Assembly: GCF_052116145.1 (NCBI RefSeq)
Contig: NZ_JBQKLQ010000001.1
Span: 124,001 to 188,000, forward strand
Length of the DNA stretch: 64,000 nucleotides
Source: Fundicoccus sp052116145
GTDB taxonomy: Bacteria > Bacillota > Bacilli > Lactobacillales > Aerococcaceae
Direction of reading: 5' to 3'
Below the pieces are notes generated by a model that was not told where the DNA came from, searched no databases, and worked only from the letters and a program-made list of their open reading frames with translations. Position 1 is the first letter of the stretch. Each line of letters opens with the position of its first letter. The translations under genes and the position numbers were made by a program. Positions 8,282-17,507 of this stretch are shown here, in pieces.

Positions 8282-8733
8282 TTGGGATTATTATTGCAAC
8301 ACACGGAAAAATGAGTGACGGTATTAAAGATGCAGCTGAATTAATTATGGGTGGAACAGATTCGATTGAAACATTAAATCTTTTTCATGGAGACGATGTT
8401 TCAGAATTAGGCAACCAATTGACTGAAGCAATCAATAAAGTCGATGAAGGCAATGGTACAATTATTTTTGCTGACTTATTTGGAGCAAGTCCATATAATC
8501 AATCAATGATTGCAATTAACGGTTTACCAGAAGATAAGAAAGATAAAGTTTATGTAATCACAGGTGTTAACTTACCGATGATTTTAGTGGCATTAACTCA
8601 GAATATGGTTGGAGCGAGCATCGAAGATGCCGTTGCTGCTATTCTAGAAGAAGCTTCAAACAGTATGGTTGTTTGGCCAACAAACGACGATTCAGATGAA
8701 GGCGATACCGATGATGACGAGGATGATTTCTAA
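8278..8733 (+). CDS. PTS system, mannose family, IIA component
   Basis: 151 residues. The N-terminus (IGIIIATHGKMSDGIKDAAEL) places the phospho-His at residue 9, as in EIIA-Man, and the FADLFGASPYN segment is also typical. It accepts phosphate from HPr. The start overlaps the previous stop (ATGA). The last 15 residues are mostly Asp/Glu and end EDDF, much like the IIC C-terminus. Last gene of the operon, followed by a terminator. Confidence 0.9.
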   Translation: MIGIIIATHGKMSDGIKDAAELIMGGTDSIETLNLFHGDDVSELGNQLTEAINKVDEGNGTIIFADLFGASPYNQSMIAINGLPEDKKDKVYVITGVNLPMILVALTQNMVGASIEDAVAAILEEASNSMVVWPTNDDSDEGDTDDDEDDF

Positions 8734-8764
8734 TTATCCAACGCTTCACGAACATATAAAAATG

Positions 8765-8811
8765 AAGCTAGCTATACAAAAGATGAGTCTTTTGTGTGAC
8801 TAGCTTTTTTT
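8765..8811 (+). terminator. Terminator of the gnd-PTS operon
   Basis: A long near-perfect stem from AAGCTAGCTATACAAAAGA to its partner ending CTAGCTT, then a run of T. Stem of about 19 pairs with two mismatches. Confidence 0.85.
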
Positions 8812-9116
8812 GTATTTAATCATCATCTCTTGATATAAACGTTATGATGACTCTAATCATGAGGATAGTCACAAGCTGCCGTCTTTTCATCAAATAAACT
8901 TCTGGCCTTCTGTCACTCTGTTTTTATGAACGTTTTACGTCAAAACTTTAATTCCTTATTCTTTTCGATGGGAGGTTAATCGTCTTATTTGAAGCGAAGC
9001 ATGGAGATTTAATATCGTATGTCAAAATGTTGCATAAAATCTTCAGAAGTGTTCACATTAATCCATTTAGAAACAGAACTGAATGCGTTATCATTATATT
9101 GAAAGGGGACGAGTAG
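8812..9116. other. Leader region before the alpha-galactosidase operon
   Basis: About 300 bases without a convincing gene. One 40-codon open stretch (about 8967-9115, reading FEAKHGDLISYVKMLHKIF) has no start and no family I recognise. The stretch ends with a catabolite-type site at 9080-9093 and the ribosome site GAAAGGGGA. No clear -35/-10 pair could be picked. Confidence 0.4.
9080..9093 (+). promoter_or_regulatory. Candidate CcpA (cre) site before the alpha-galactosidase gene
   Basis: TGAATGCGTTATCA agrees with TGWNANCGNTNWCA at all but one constrained base. It lies 24 bases before the start codon, a position that would allow repression when a preferred sugar is present. Confidence 0.5.
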
Positions 9117-11273
9117 ATGAAGATAATTAAAGAAGGACCATTATTTTACTTACATTCAAAGAATATGACAATGATTATTGAAGAACACTCTGGCTATTTA
9201 TTCATGAAATACATCGGACGTCAAGTAAAGCAGTACCATCAATCGAATGCAGTAGTGATGAAGGATCATGCCTTTTCGGGAAATCCATACCCTGAATGCA
9301 GAGAATTTTCTTTAGATACACAAAGAATGTTGATCGGCCAACATGGCTTAGGGGATTTCCGGCAACCGTCTGTGCGGATTCAACACGGCAATAATGATGT
9401 AACTGATTTTAGATATGTTTCCCATGAAATCAAAGCAGGAGTTCTTGTTTCACAGGGGTTACCGTCACCTTATTCGAAAGCTGAGGAAGCGACCACTTTA
9501 TCGATTACCTTAGCAGACACGGTCGCTGAGTTAGAATTAATGATACATTTTACCGTTTATGGAACAAGTGATGCAATTACGACTTTTACAGAAGTGAGAA
9601 ACGTCGGCAAAGAACGAGCCGTCATTCATCAATTACAAAGTGTGATGTTAGACCTACCTAAGGAAGATTACGATTTAATCACTTTCCAAGGAGCCTATGC
9701 CCGTGAAAAAACGGTTAGACGTCATACGTTGGATCAAGGCATTTTTAGGGTTTCTTCTAATCGGGGAGCATCCGGTCATGCTCAGACACCAGCCGCCATT
9801 TTAACACATCCTACAACAACGGATGATTATGGTGAAGCTTTAGCAATTCAATTGATTTATAGTGGAAACTTTGAATTAATTTGCCAGCAAAGTCAGTTAA
9901 ATGATGTGCGTTTAAGTTTAGGCATTAATCATGAAAACTTTGAGTGGACGCTTGAAGCTGGGCAACAGTTCAACAGTCCAGTGGCTTTAATCAATTATTC
10001 AAGCAAGGGACTCAATGACTTAAGCCAGACAAGTCATGAGTTTATCACTCAGCACATCATACCAGAACAATTTGCTAAGACAGCGCGTCCAATACTAGTA
10101 AATAATTGGGAAGCGACTTACTTTGATTTCAACCGTGATAAATTATTGGACATTGCCGAGCGTGCGAGTGAGTTAGGCATAGAACTATTTGTTTTAGATG
10201 ATGGCTGGTTTGGTCAGCGAAAGGATGATAATTCATCTCTAGGTGATTGGCAAGTCAATGAGGAGAAAATCCAAGGAACTTTAGCAGAATTAATTGCTCA
10301 AGTTAAAGGCAAAGGACTACAATTTGGCCTGTGGTTTGAACCAGAAATGATTTCTGAAGATAGTGACTTGTACCGTACGCATCCCGAATGGGCGATTCAA
10401 TTACCTGAGCGTCCTCACACGTATTCACGTAATCAACTAGTCTTGAATTTTGCGAACCCAGAAGTGGTTAACTATATGAAGAAATTGCTAGATGATTTAC
10501 TCTCTCGCCACGAGATTGATTACGTCAAATGGGATATGAACCGCAATATAACTAATATTGGGAATGGTCAAGATTACGCTGGCAGCATGATGCAAACTCA
10601 CCAATACATGTTAGGCCTATATTCCTTAGTGGAGTATCTGACAACGAAGCATGACCACATTCTATTTGAAAGTTGTTCAGGTGGTGGTGGCCGTAATGAT
10701 TTAGGAATGATGCGTTACTTCCCACAAGTTTGGTCGAGTGACAATACAGATGCAATAAGTCGACTGCAAATTCAACACGGTAGTAGTTACTTACATCCAG
10801 TTATTTCGATGGGGGCTCACGTTTCAGCAGTTCCTAACCATCAAATGAATCGAATCACTGATTTAAAAACACGTGCAGATGTGGCGATGATGGGGAATTT
10901 AGGTTACGAGCTCGATTTAAACTTATTAACTGACGAAGAAAAGCAAGCAGTAAAAGAACAAGTCACTCGTTACAAAATACTGCGACCAATCGTTCAATTT
11001 GGTCAACAGTATCGCCTGATGCATACGGCGAATGAAACAGCCGTTCAATTTACATATGAACAACGAGTGCTCTTAACCTATGTCAAAGTCTTATCAACCT
11101 ATGAAGACATGGAAACAACAGTCAAATTAAAAGGCCTTGAAGAAGACAGTTTATATTGTTTAGAAGAAACAGATCAACTGTATTCAGGCGCAGAATTAAT
11201 GTATGCTGGCTTAACGATGGATACGCCGCGTGGCGACTTCCAAAGTCTGCAACTGTTGTTGACTAAAGTATAG
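9117..11273 (+). CDS. Alpha-galactosidase, GH36
   Basis: 718 residues, typical of the long bacterial GH36 enzymes (AgaN/RafA/Aga type). It removes terminal alpha-1,6-galactose from melibiose, raffinose and similar sugars. Visible family blocks: NNWEATYFDFN, FVLDDGWFGQR, FGLWFEPEMISEDSDL, then YVKWDMNRNITN with the nucleophile Asp near residue 473. The block ESCSGGGGRNDLGMM and the acid/base Asp in VWSSDNTDAISRL follow. No signal peptide, so it is intracellular and works on imported oligosaccharides. First gene of an operon with galT, a sugar acetyltransferase and lacZ; 25 bases separate it from galT. Confidence 0.95.
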   Translation: MKIIKEGPLFYLHSKNMTMIIEEHSGYLFMKYIGRQVKQYHQSNAVVMKDHAFSGNPYPECREFSLDTQRMLIGQHGLGDFRQPSVRIQHGNNDVTDFRYVSHEIKAGVLVSQGLPSPYSKAEEATTLSITLADTVAELELMIHFTVYGTSDAITTFTEVRNVGKERAVIHQLQSVMLDLPKEDYDLITFQGAYAREKTVRRHTLDQGIFRVSSNRGASGHAQTPAAILTHPTTTDDYGEALAIQLIYSGNFELICQQSQLNDVRLSLGINHENFEWTLEAGQQFNSPVALINYSSKGLNDLSQTSHEFITQHIIPEQFAKTARPILVNNWEATYFDFNRDKLLDIAERASELGIELFVLDDGWFGQRKDDNSSLGDWQVNEEKIQGTLAELIAQVKGKGLQFGLWFEPEMISEDSDLYRTHPEWAIQLPERPHTYSRNQLVLNFANPEVVNYMKKLLDDLLSRHEIDYVKWDMNRNITNIGNGQDYAGSMMQTHQYMLGLYSLVEYLTTKHDHILFESCSGGGGRNDLGMMRYFPQVWSSDNTDAISRLQIQHGSSYLHPVISMGAHVSAVPNHQMNRITDLKTRADVAMMGNLGYELDLNLLTDEEKQAVKEQVTRYKILRPIVQFGQQYRLMHTANETAVQFTYEQRVLLTYVKVLSTYEDMETTVKLKGLEEDSLYCLEETDQLYSGAELMYAGLTMDTPRGDFQSLQLLLTKV

Positions 11274-11298
11274 TCCAAATGAAATGAAGTGAACAACT

Positions 11299-12822
11299 AT
11301 GACAAGTATTTCTAAATTAATCAAACAATTTACACAACAAGCAATTGAGCTGAATTTAATTAGTGAGGTCGACCGTTACTATATCCAAAACCGTTTGTTA
11401 GCTCTTGTGAAAGTAGATGAACTAACCAGTGAATCATTGTCAGATGGTAATTTACCAGAGTTATTAAACAGCCTAGATGCCATCAGACACTATGCTCAAA
11501 CACAAGGTTTACTAAGCACAGTGAGCCATGAGGTCGAACAATTTGAAGCGGAAATCATGGATTTAGTGACACCGACTCCTTCAGTTTTAAACCAAACGTT
11601 CTGGTCGCTATATAAAGAAAATCCAGAACAGGCCACGGACTATTTTTATCAATTATCTCAAGCGAATGATTATATTAAAACGCGTCAAATCGCTAAAAAC
11701 ATTGCGTTTAAAAGCCCTAGTGACTATGGCGATTTAGATATTACCATCAATTTATCTAAGCCAGAAAAAGACCCTAAAGACATTGCTTTAGCTAAAAGTG
11801 CACCGGCATCTGCTTATCCGGCTTGTCTATTATGCATGCAAAACGAGGGCTATCAGGGAAGAAGCAATCACCCAGCCAGAGCAAATCACCGCTTAGTGCG
11901 ACTGGAACTAAGTGGAGAAAACTATGGGATGCAATATTCACCTTATGTGTATTATAACGAACATAGTATTTTTCTAAGTGAAAGCCATCGTCCGATGGCA
12001 ATTGACCGTGCTTGTTTTGAACATTTATTAGATGTCGTCAGTGTTTTGCCACATTATTTTGCTGGCTCGAATGCTGACTTACCAATTGTAGGTGGTTCAA
12101 TCCTGGCGCATGATCATTATCAAGGGGGCGCCTATGAATTTGCAATGGATCGAGCCACGGTTCTTGAAAGTTTTTCGCTTGCTTCCTATGAGGCTGTGTC
12201 AATCGAACTGCTGAAATGGCCAATGAGTGTCTTGAGAATACGCAGTTTAAACCGTCAGAATTTAGCAGATTTAGCTGAAAGAATTCACGAAATCTGGATG
12301 ATTTATAGTGATCCAGCCGTAGACATTCATTCACATACAAATGGCGAAAGACATAATACGATTACGCCGATTGCCAGAAGACGAGGCGAACATTATGAAA
12401 TGGATTTAGTCTTACGTAATAATCGAACTTCCTCGGAGTATCCAGAGGGGATTTTCCATCCTCATCGAGACGTACAACACATTAAAAAGGAAAACATTGG
12501 TTTAATCGAAGTGATGGGCTTGGCGATCTTACCGCCACGTTTGCTGAGTGAACTAGATGGAATCAAACGATACTTATTAAATGAAACAACGTTAGATGCT
12601 GTAGCCCACCCCCATCAAACATGGGCGCAAGACTTGAGACAAGCACATCCATCATTTGATCGCCATACGATTGACCGTTTCATTGAGTGTGAAGTTGGTG
12701 CGAAATTCAGCCGGATTTTAGAAGATGCGGGGGTCTATAAGCAAACAGACACAGGCTTAACTGCCTTTAAAAAATTTATCAACTATCTGATCGATACGAC
12801 TGATAAAGAAAGGGGATACTAA
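11299..12822 (+). CDS. galT: UDP-glucose--hexose-1-phosphate uridylyltransferase (GalT), first copy
   Basis: 507 residues of the Firmicute-type GalT family (class II, longer than the 350-residue E. coli type). It exchanges UMP between UDP-glucose and galactose 1-phosphate in the Leloir pathway. Visible: PACLLCMQNEGYQGR, YSPYVYYNEHSIFL, GGSILAHDHYQGG (the His-containing catalytic segment) and GIFHPHRDVQHIKKENIGLI. It follows agaN and precedes a sugar acetyltransferase, within one operon. A diverged second copy lies at 35777-37276. Confidence 0.94.
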   Translation: MTSISKLIKQFTQQAIELNLISEVDRYYIQNRLLALVKVDELTSESLSDGNLPELLNSLDAIRHYAQTQGLLSTVSHEVEQFEAEIMDLVTPTPSVLNQTFWSLYKENPEQATDYFYQLSQANDYIKTRQIAKNIAFKSPSDYGDLDITINLSKPEKDPKDIALAKSAPASAYPACLLCMQNEGYQGRSNHPARANHRLVRLELSGENYGMQYSPYVYYNEHSIFLSESHRPMAIDRACFEHLLDVVSVLPHYFAGSNADLPIVGGSILAHDHYQGGAYEFAMDRATVLESFSLASYEAVSIELLKWPMSVLRIRSLNRQNLADLAERIHEIWMIYSDPAVDIHSHTNGERHNTITPIARRRGEHYEMDLVLRNNRTSSEYPEGIFHPHRDVQHIKKENIGLIEVMGLAILPPRLLSELDGIKRYLLNETTLDAVAHPHQTWAQDLRQAHPSFDRHTIDRFIECEVGAKFSRILEDAGVYKQTDTGLTAFKKFINYLIDTTDKERGY

Positions 12823-12827
12823 ACACA

Positions 12828-13406
12828 ATGGAAATTTTTAATAAAATGAAATCGGGTGAAATATATAACTCGGCTGATGATGAGTTACTAACGATTCAAG
12901 CAAGAGCTAATCAAATGGTCTTTGATTATAATCACACACCGCTTTATGAAAAAGAGAAACGTCAAAGCCTAATCAAAGAAATTTTTGCTTCAGTAGGTGA
13001 GAATGTGACGATTGAAACACCTTTCAATGCTAACTGGGGACTAAACACAAGTTTAGGAAAGAATTTTTATTCAAACTTCAATATGACTTTAGTAGATGAC
13101 GCAGACATTATTATTGGAGATTACGTTAAGTTCGGGCCTAACTGTGTGTTAACAACGGCGAGTCATCCAATAGAACCTAGCTTACGTAGACAAGCATATC
13201 AATTCAACCGTCCAATCGTAATCGCAGATAATGTCTGGCTAGGGTCAAATGTGGTTGTTTTTGGTGGCGTGAGTATTGGTGAGAATAGTGTCATTGGCGC
13301 AGGAAGTATTGTAACAAAAGATGTACCAGCGAATGTGGTTGCTTATGGTAACCCATGTAAAGTCATTCGGACAGTAAATGATGACGAGTTTTATGATGAA
13401 GTGTAA
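12828..13406 (+). CDS. Maltose/galactoside O-acetyltransferase, LacA-like
   Basis: 192 residues with a left-handed beta-helix of hexapeptide repeats. The N-terminal domain (MKSGEIYNSADDELLTIQAR) is typical of the maltose/galactoside acetyltransferase family, as is NWGLNTSLGKNFYSNFNMTL. The catalytic His lies in LTTASHPIEP, and GSNVVVFGGVSIGENSVIG shows the repeats. It transfers acetyl from acetyl-CoA to sugars, perhaps to detoxify non-metabolised galactosides. It is placed 5 bases after galT and before lacZ, as lacA-type genes often are near lacZ. Confidence 0.88.
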   Translation: MEIFNKMKSGEIYNSADDELLTIQARANQMVFDYNHTPLYEKEKRQSLIKEIFASVGENVTIETPFNANWGLNTSLGKNFYSNFNMTLVDDADIIIGDYVKFGPNCVLTTASHPIEPSLRRQAYQFNRPIVIADNVWLGSNVVVFGGVSIGENSVIGAGSIVTKDVPANVVAYGNPCKVIRTVNDDEFYDEV

Positions 13407-13464
13407 GAAAACGGATGAAATAACAATATGGCAAAAGAGCCGATTTAATATGAGGAGATGACTT

Positions 13465-16400
13465 ATGATAATTCCAAACTATTTCGAAGATTTGAACAGA
13501 TTGAGTGTTAACACAATGCCACGCCGTAACTATTATGTACCTTACTCAACAGCTGAAGCTGCAAAGACGTCCTTAAATCGACGCGAATCAGACTTATATG
13601 TTGATTTAAACGGGACGTGGGATTTCCACTATTTTGATAATGTTCGCTTGATCGATCAAGAATATTGGTTAGCGTCAAATACAAGTAAATTAGACTATGA
13701 TTCGATTCCAGTACCAAGTTGCTGGCAATTACATGGCTATGGTCAGATTCAATACACGAACACTGAGTACCCAATTCCTTATGACCCGCCTTTTGTACCT
13801 TATGACAACCCCGCAGGCTTATACAAGCGTACACTAGACTTTCAAACGCTAGAAGCAGGTGAATCTGTTCATTTGAACTTTGAAGGGGTAGACTCAGCCT
13901 TTTATGTTTGGGTCAATGACCGCTTTATCGGTTACTCGCAAATATCCCATGCTAATCAAGAGTTTGATATTACCGAAGCACTACACACAGGCAGCAACCA
14001 ACTATCAGTATTAGTGGTTCAATGGAGCGATGGAACATATTATGAAGACCAAGACAAGTTCCGTTATAGTGGAATTTTTAGAGATGTCTTTTTATTAAAA
14101 CGACAAGCAAAGCGCATTAATCACTTTAAAGTAACACCAGATGTGACGGAGGATTTACAGACCGCAACTGTGTCTCTCGATATTCTAGATGCGCTTGGAA
14201 CTGAACAAGTAACAGTCAGTTTATTCACACCAAGTGGTGAATTACTTGAAGAAAGAAGCATTAACATTTCTGAGCAAGCAAACTTTAAAATAGCTCAGCC
14301 AGACTTATGGGACGCAGAGCATCCTAATTTATACTTACTAGTATTAAACGTTGCTGGCGAATACTACCGTCAAGAAGTTGGGCTAAGGCGCGTTGAAATT
14401 AAGGATAAACAATTATTTGTTAACCATCAATCGATTAAATTAGTGGGTGTTAACCATCATGATACACATCCAAATACGGGAGCGAGCGTGACGGTTGAAA
14501 ATCAAATTCATGATTTAGAACAAATGAAACTGTATAATTTTAACTCCGTTCGTACCGCCCACTATCCTAAGACTGCAGAATTCTATGAATTAACCGATCG
14601 AATGGGCTTTTATGTCATGAGTGAAGCAGATGTGGAAACACACGGCGTGGTTGATCTATACGGAGTGGGTGGAAACGACAACTATAACTTAATGGCGGAT
14701 GATCCAGAATTTTCTAAGGCTTTTGTTGATCGGATGGACGCAAGTATTGTACCATTTATCAACTATTCTTCGATTATTATGTGGTCAGCCGGTAACGAAT
14801 CAGGTTATGGTATTGGGATTGAAGATGCCTTACGTCATGCTAGACAACTCGATCCAATTCGTCCATTACACTATGAAGCTTATTGGTACCGTGACCGCTC
14901 AATTGACTTCAATGACGAGTTTATTGATATGTATAGTCGTATGTATCCATCAGTGACTGAAATCGAAGAGTTATACTTCAAAGATGGCATCGACCGTCCA
15001 TTCATTCTCTGTGAGTATATCCATGCGATGGGGAACGGTCCAGGTGATATTAAAGAGTATTATGATTACATGATGACTAAAGCAGAATTTATCGGTGCTT
15101 TTGTTTGGGAATGGGCAGACCATTCGGTTAACTTAACAAGAGGAACAGATGAAGAGCCAGTTTACCGTTATGGTGGCGACCATGGTGAGTATCCACATGC
15201 GGGTAACTTCTGTATGGATGGCTTAGTTTATCCAGACCGTACGCCACATACAGCCGTTCTAGAACACCGTCAAATTTTCAGAAGAATTCTATTAACCGAA
15301 GCAGACAAGACGAATTTAAGCTTCACCTTTAAGAACTTATATGACTTTAGTTACTCAAGTGAAAAAGTGTCTTTTGCGGTTGAATATTATGATGTGAAAG
15401 GCAAGTTGCTTGAAACGAAATTAATAACGGATTTCGACATTGCACCACAAGCTGAAGCGACCCTAGCATTAGACGTACCAGCAACTATTAAAGAAGCGCT
15501 AGGAAGCGTACGCTTTGTGACGTCGATTGCCAATGACCCAGACTTTGACGGTCATGAGTTGGGCTTTGATCAAGTCATTCTAAAAGAATATGAGTCAGAT
15601 TTAATCCCAGTTCCTTCTGTTAAAGCGATCCAAGTAACGGAAACTCTAGCGGACTTTGTAGTGACAATAGGTTTAGATGTTGTAAAATTCAGTAAACGCA
15701 ATGGCGCAATTAGCCAAATAACCCGTAATGAACGAGACCTATTGGTTAGCCCAGGAGAATGGACGATTTGGAGAGCGCCAATTGATAACGACCGTAATAT
15801 TAAGAAAGAATGGTATGCAGCCAACTACGACCGTGCTCAAACAAGAGTTCATGAATTTGATTACGTCGAAAACGCTGAAGCGCACATCTTTACTTTCCGC
15901 GGTGTGATCAACTCAGTTGCCCGTCAAGAGATTATTAAATTTGAAATCAAGTGGTTTGTGAATCAAAACGGCTCGATTTATCTAGATATGGACGCTGAAA
16001 AGAATCCATTAATGCCATTCTTACCACGGTTTGCTTTACACTTACCAATGATTTCGCAAATGGATAAGGTATCTTATTACGGTAACGGGCCATACGAAAG
16101 CTACCAAGATAAACACTATGCGAGCTATTTGGGGACATTTGAAGGCAGAGTATCTGATTTCTACGAACCGTATGTGACCCCACAAGAAAACGGCAGTCAC
16201 AATTTCGTCAAAGATTTAATGTTGTCAAGTGAGAAGGAGCGTTTAGGCTTTACAAGTGAAATACCATTCTCATTCAACGTGTCAAACTACTCAACTAAAC
16301 AGTTAACGGACGTTATGCACCGTGACTTATTAGAGATAGAAGATGTAACATATTTACATCTAGATGTTAAACAAAGTGGCTTAGGAAGTAATGCATGTGG

Positions 16401-16473
16401 ACCAGTCTTACATGAAGATTTTCAATTTAATGATCCACAATTCACATTTGGCTTAGGTATTTTCTTACTATAG
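13465..16473 (+). CDS. lacZ: Beta-galactosidase, GH2
   Basis: 1002 residues with the full five-domain LacZ layout. The sugar-binding domain opens with LNGTWDFHYFDN. The TIM barrel carries KLVGVNHHDTHP, the acid/base Glu in WSAGNESGYG (about residue 445) and the nucleophile Glu in ILCEYIHAMGN (about 517). The C-terminal beta-sandwich includes WTIWRAPIDNDRN and YYGNGPYESYQDK. No secretion signal, so it hydrolyses imported lactose or other beta-galactosides in the cytoplasm. RBS is GAGGAG. Last gene of the agaN operon. No frameshift or missing catalytic residue was seen. Confidence 0.96.
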   Translation: MIIPNYFEDLNRLSVNTMPRRNYYVPYSTAEAAKTSLNRRESDLYVDLNGTWDFHYFDNVRLIDQEYWLASNTSKLDYDSIPVPSCWQLHGYGQIQYTNTEYPIPYDPPFVPYDNPAGLYKRTLDFQTLEAGESVHLNFEGVDSAFYVWVNDRFIGYSQISHANQEFDITEALHTGSNQLSVLVVQWSDGTYYEDQDKFRYSGIFRDVFLLKRQAKRINHFKVTPDVTEDLQTATVSLDILDALGTEQVTVSLFTPSGELLEERSINISEQANFKIAQPDLWDAEHPNLYLLVLNVAGEYYRQEVGLRRVEIKDKQLFVNHQSIKLVGVNHHDTHPNTGASVTVENQIHDLEQMKLYNFNSVRTAHYPKTAEFYELTDRMGFYVMSEADVETHGVVDLYGVGGNDNYNLMADDPEFSKAFVDRMDASIVPFINYSSIIMWSAGNESGYGIGIEDALRHARQLDPIRPLHYEAYWYRDRSIDFNDEFIDMYSRMYPSVTEIEELYFKDGIDRPFILCEYIHAMGNGPGDIKEYYDYMMTKAEFIGAFVWEWADHSVNLTRGTDEEPVYRYGGDHGEYPHAGNFCMDGLVYPDRTPHTAVLEHRQIFRRILLTEADKTNLSFTFKNLYDFSYSSEKVSFAVEYYDVKGKLLETKLITDFDIAPQAEATLALDVPATIKEALGSVRFVTSIANDPDFDGHELGFDQVILKEYESDLIPVPSVKAIQVTETLADFVVTIGLDVVKFSKRNGAISQITRNERDLLVSPGEWTIWRAPIDNDRNIKKEWYAANYDRAQTRVHEFDYVENAEAHIFTFRGVINSVARQEIIKFEIKWFVNQNGSIYLDMDAEKNPLMPFLPRFALHLPMISQMDKVSYYGNGPYESYQDKHYASYLGTFEGRVSDFYEPYVTPQENGSHNFVKDLMLSSEKERLGFTSEIPFSFNVSNYSTKQLTDVMHRDLLEIEDVTYLHLDVKQSGLGSNACGPVLHEDFQFNDPQFTFGLGIFLL

Positions 16474-16480
16474 AAAGAAT

Positions 16481-16529
16481 AAAAAGTCTTCCCCTCCAAT
16501 CTCAAAGAAAGGGCGGAAGACTTTTTTTT
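16481..16529. terminator. Bidirectional terminator between lacZ and the AraC gene
   Basis: AAAAAGTCTTCC and GGAAGACTTTTT with T-runs on both strands; it serves lacZ (+) and araC-type (-). Confidence 0.85.
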
Positions 16530-16547
16530 ATTTTAGAATAGGACTGT

Positions 16548-17387
16548 TCAACTGTCGTGTGTATCTTCGGCCATCTCGCGGTACATACTTGGACTCATAC
16601 CAAATTCTTTTTTAAAGTTTTTCGAAAAGAGTAATTGATTATCGTAACCAATTTCATAAGCTACTTCGTTAATGGTTTTATTAGTTGTGTGTAACAATTT
16701 CTTTGCTGTTTTTAACCTTTTTTCCTGTAAGAATTCTTGAGGGGACATCTCATACTTATGTTTAAATAAGCGGTAAAGGTAACTACGACTAATGCCGATA
16801 TAATTGGCAACGTCCGTAATTGTCATGCGTTTACTATAATTTGATTGAATATAATCAAAAGCTACTTCCTCATAACTACGCTGTGGCAATTCTAAAGAAT
16901 ACTCTTTATCTCGAAACTCATTCGATAAAGTCCATAATAATTCATAGACTTTAAATTTATACCAAACCGTATTATTTGTTGAATCTTGATTATTTTTGGT
17001 GAACAAGCAAATCTCTTTCAAGACCTTCGCAGCTTGGCTGTCTGAAGTAAAGCGAATGATTGATTCATTTTTTAAGGTCGTTAATTTTAAGTAACTTTTT
17101 AAATGACGACCATTGATACCTACCCAATAATATTTCCAAGGATGTTCTTTATCTCCATAGTAGGTTACTTTTGTTCCTCGTCTGACGATAAAACCGTCAC
17201 CAGCAGATAATTCATAAGATTGTTGATTAACCTCGTAAATACCACTGCCAGACTCAATGTAATGGATGACAAAGTTTTGATAACTATTGTAAGCATAAGC
17301 TTGATTCGGGAAGAATTGTTGAATCCCACATTCGTCGATACTGATATCATGATCATTTTTTTCAAAGTACTTCCAAAGTTCTTTCAT
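16548..17387 (-). CDS. AraC-family transcriptional regulator, MsmR-like
   Basis: About 279 residues. The N-terminal half is an AraC-type cupin (YQNFVIHYIESGSGIYEVNQ; LSAGDGFIVRRGTKVTYY). The C-terminal half is a two-helix-turn-helix DNA-binding domain (MTITDVANYIGISRSYLYRL and TINEVAYEIGYDNQLLFSKN). Start taken at the second ATG because GAGG lies 9 bases before it; the longer start adds four residues. Divergent from a sugar ABC importer, the usual position for an activator of that importer (MsmR/RafR type). Likely inducer: an oligosaccharide entering through that importer. Confidence 0.88.
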   Translation of the reverse strand: MKELWKYFEKNDHDISIDECGIQQFFPNQAYAYNSYQNFVIHYIESGSGIYEVNQQSYELSAGDGFIVRRGTKVTYYGDKEHPWKYYWVGINGRHLKSYLKLTTLKNESIIRFTSDSQAAKVLKEICLFTKNNQDSTNNTVWYKFKVYELLWTLSNEFRDKEYSLELPQRSYEEVAFDYIQSNYSKRMTITDVANYIGISRSYLYRLFKHKYEMSPQEFLQEKRLKTAKKLLHTTNKTINEVAYEIGYDNQLLFSKNFKKEFGMSPSMYREMAEDTHDS

Positions 17388-17446
17388 AAGGTTCCTCATT
17401 TCTAATGAAACATTTTGATATAGACTGTCCTCATTATAACATATAA

Positions 17447-17492
17447 GTAAGCGGTTTTAAGGACTATGATTATAATTAATAAAACGCTTACA
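17447..17492 (+). promoter_or_regulatory. Regulatory region of the first sugar ABC importer
   Basis: GTAAGCGGTTTTA (17447-17459) and TAAAACGCTTAC (17480-17491) form a gapped inverted repeat around a -10-like TATAAT (17471-17476). The -35 is weak, which fits an AraC-activated promoter. The right half is contained in a 15-mer also present before glgB (see findings) and may be a CcpA-type site. Confidence 0.45.
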
Positions 17493-17507
17493 GAAAGGAA
17501 TGTTAAA

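Noticed and set aside
8967..9115. Possible small gene before the alpha-galactosidase
   Set aside because: No start codon with a ribosome site and no recognisable motif; it overlaps the likely control region.
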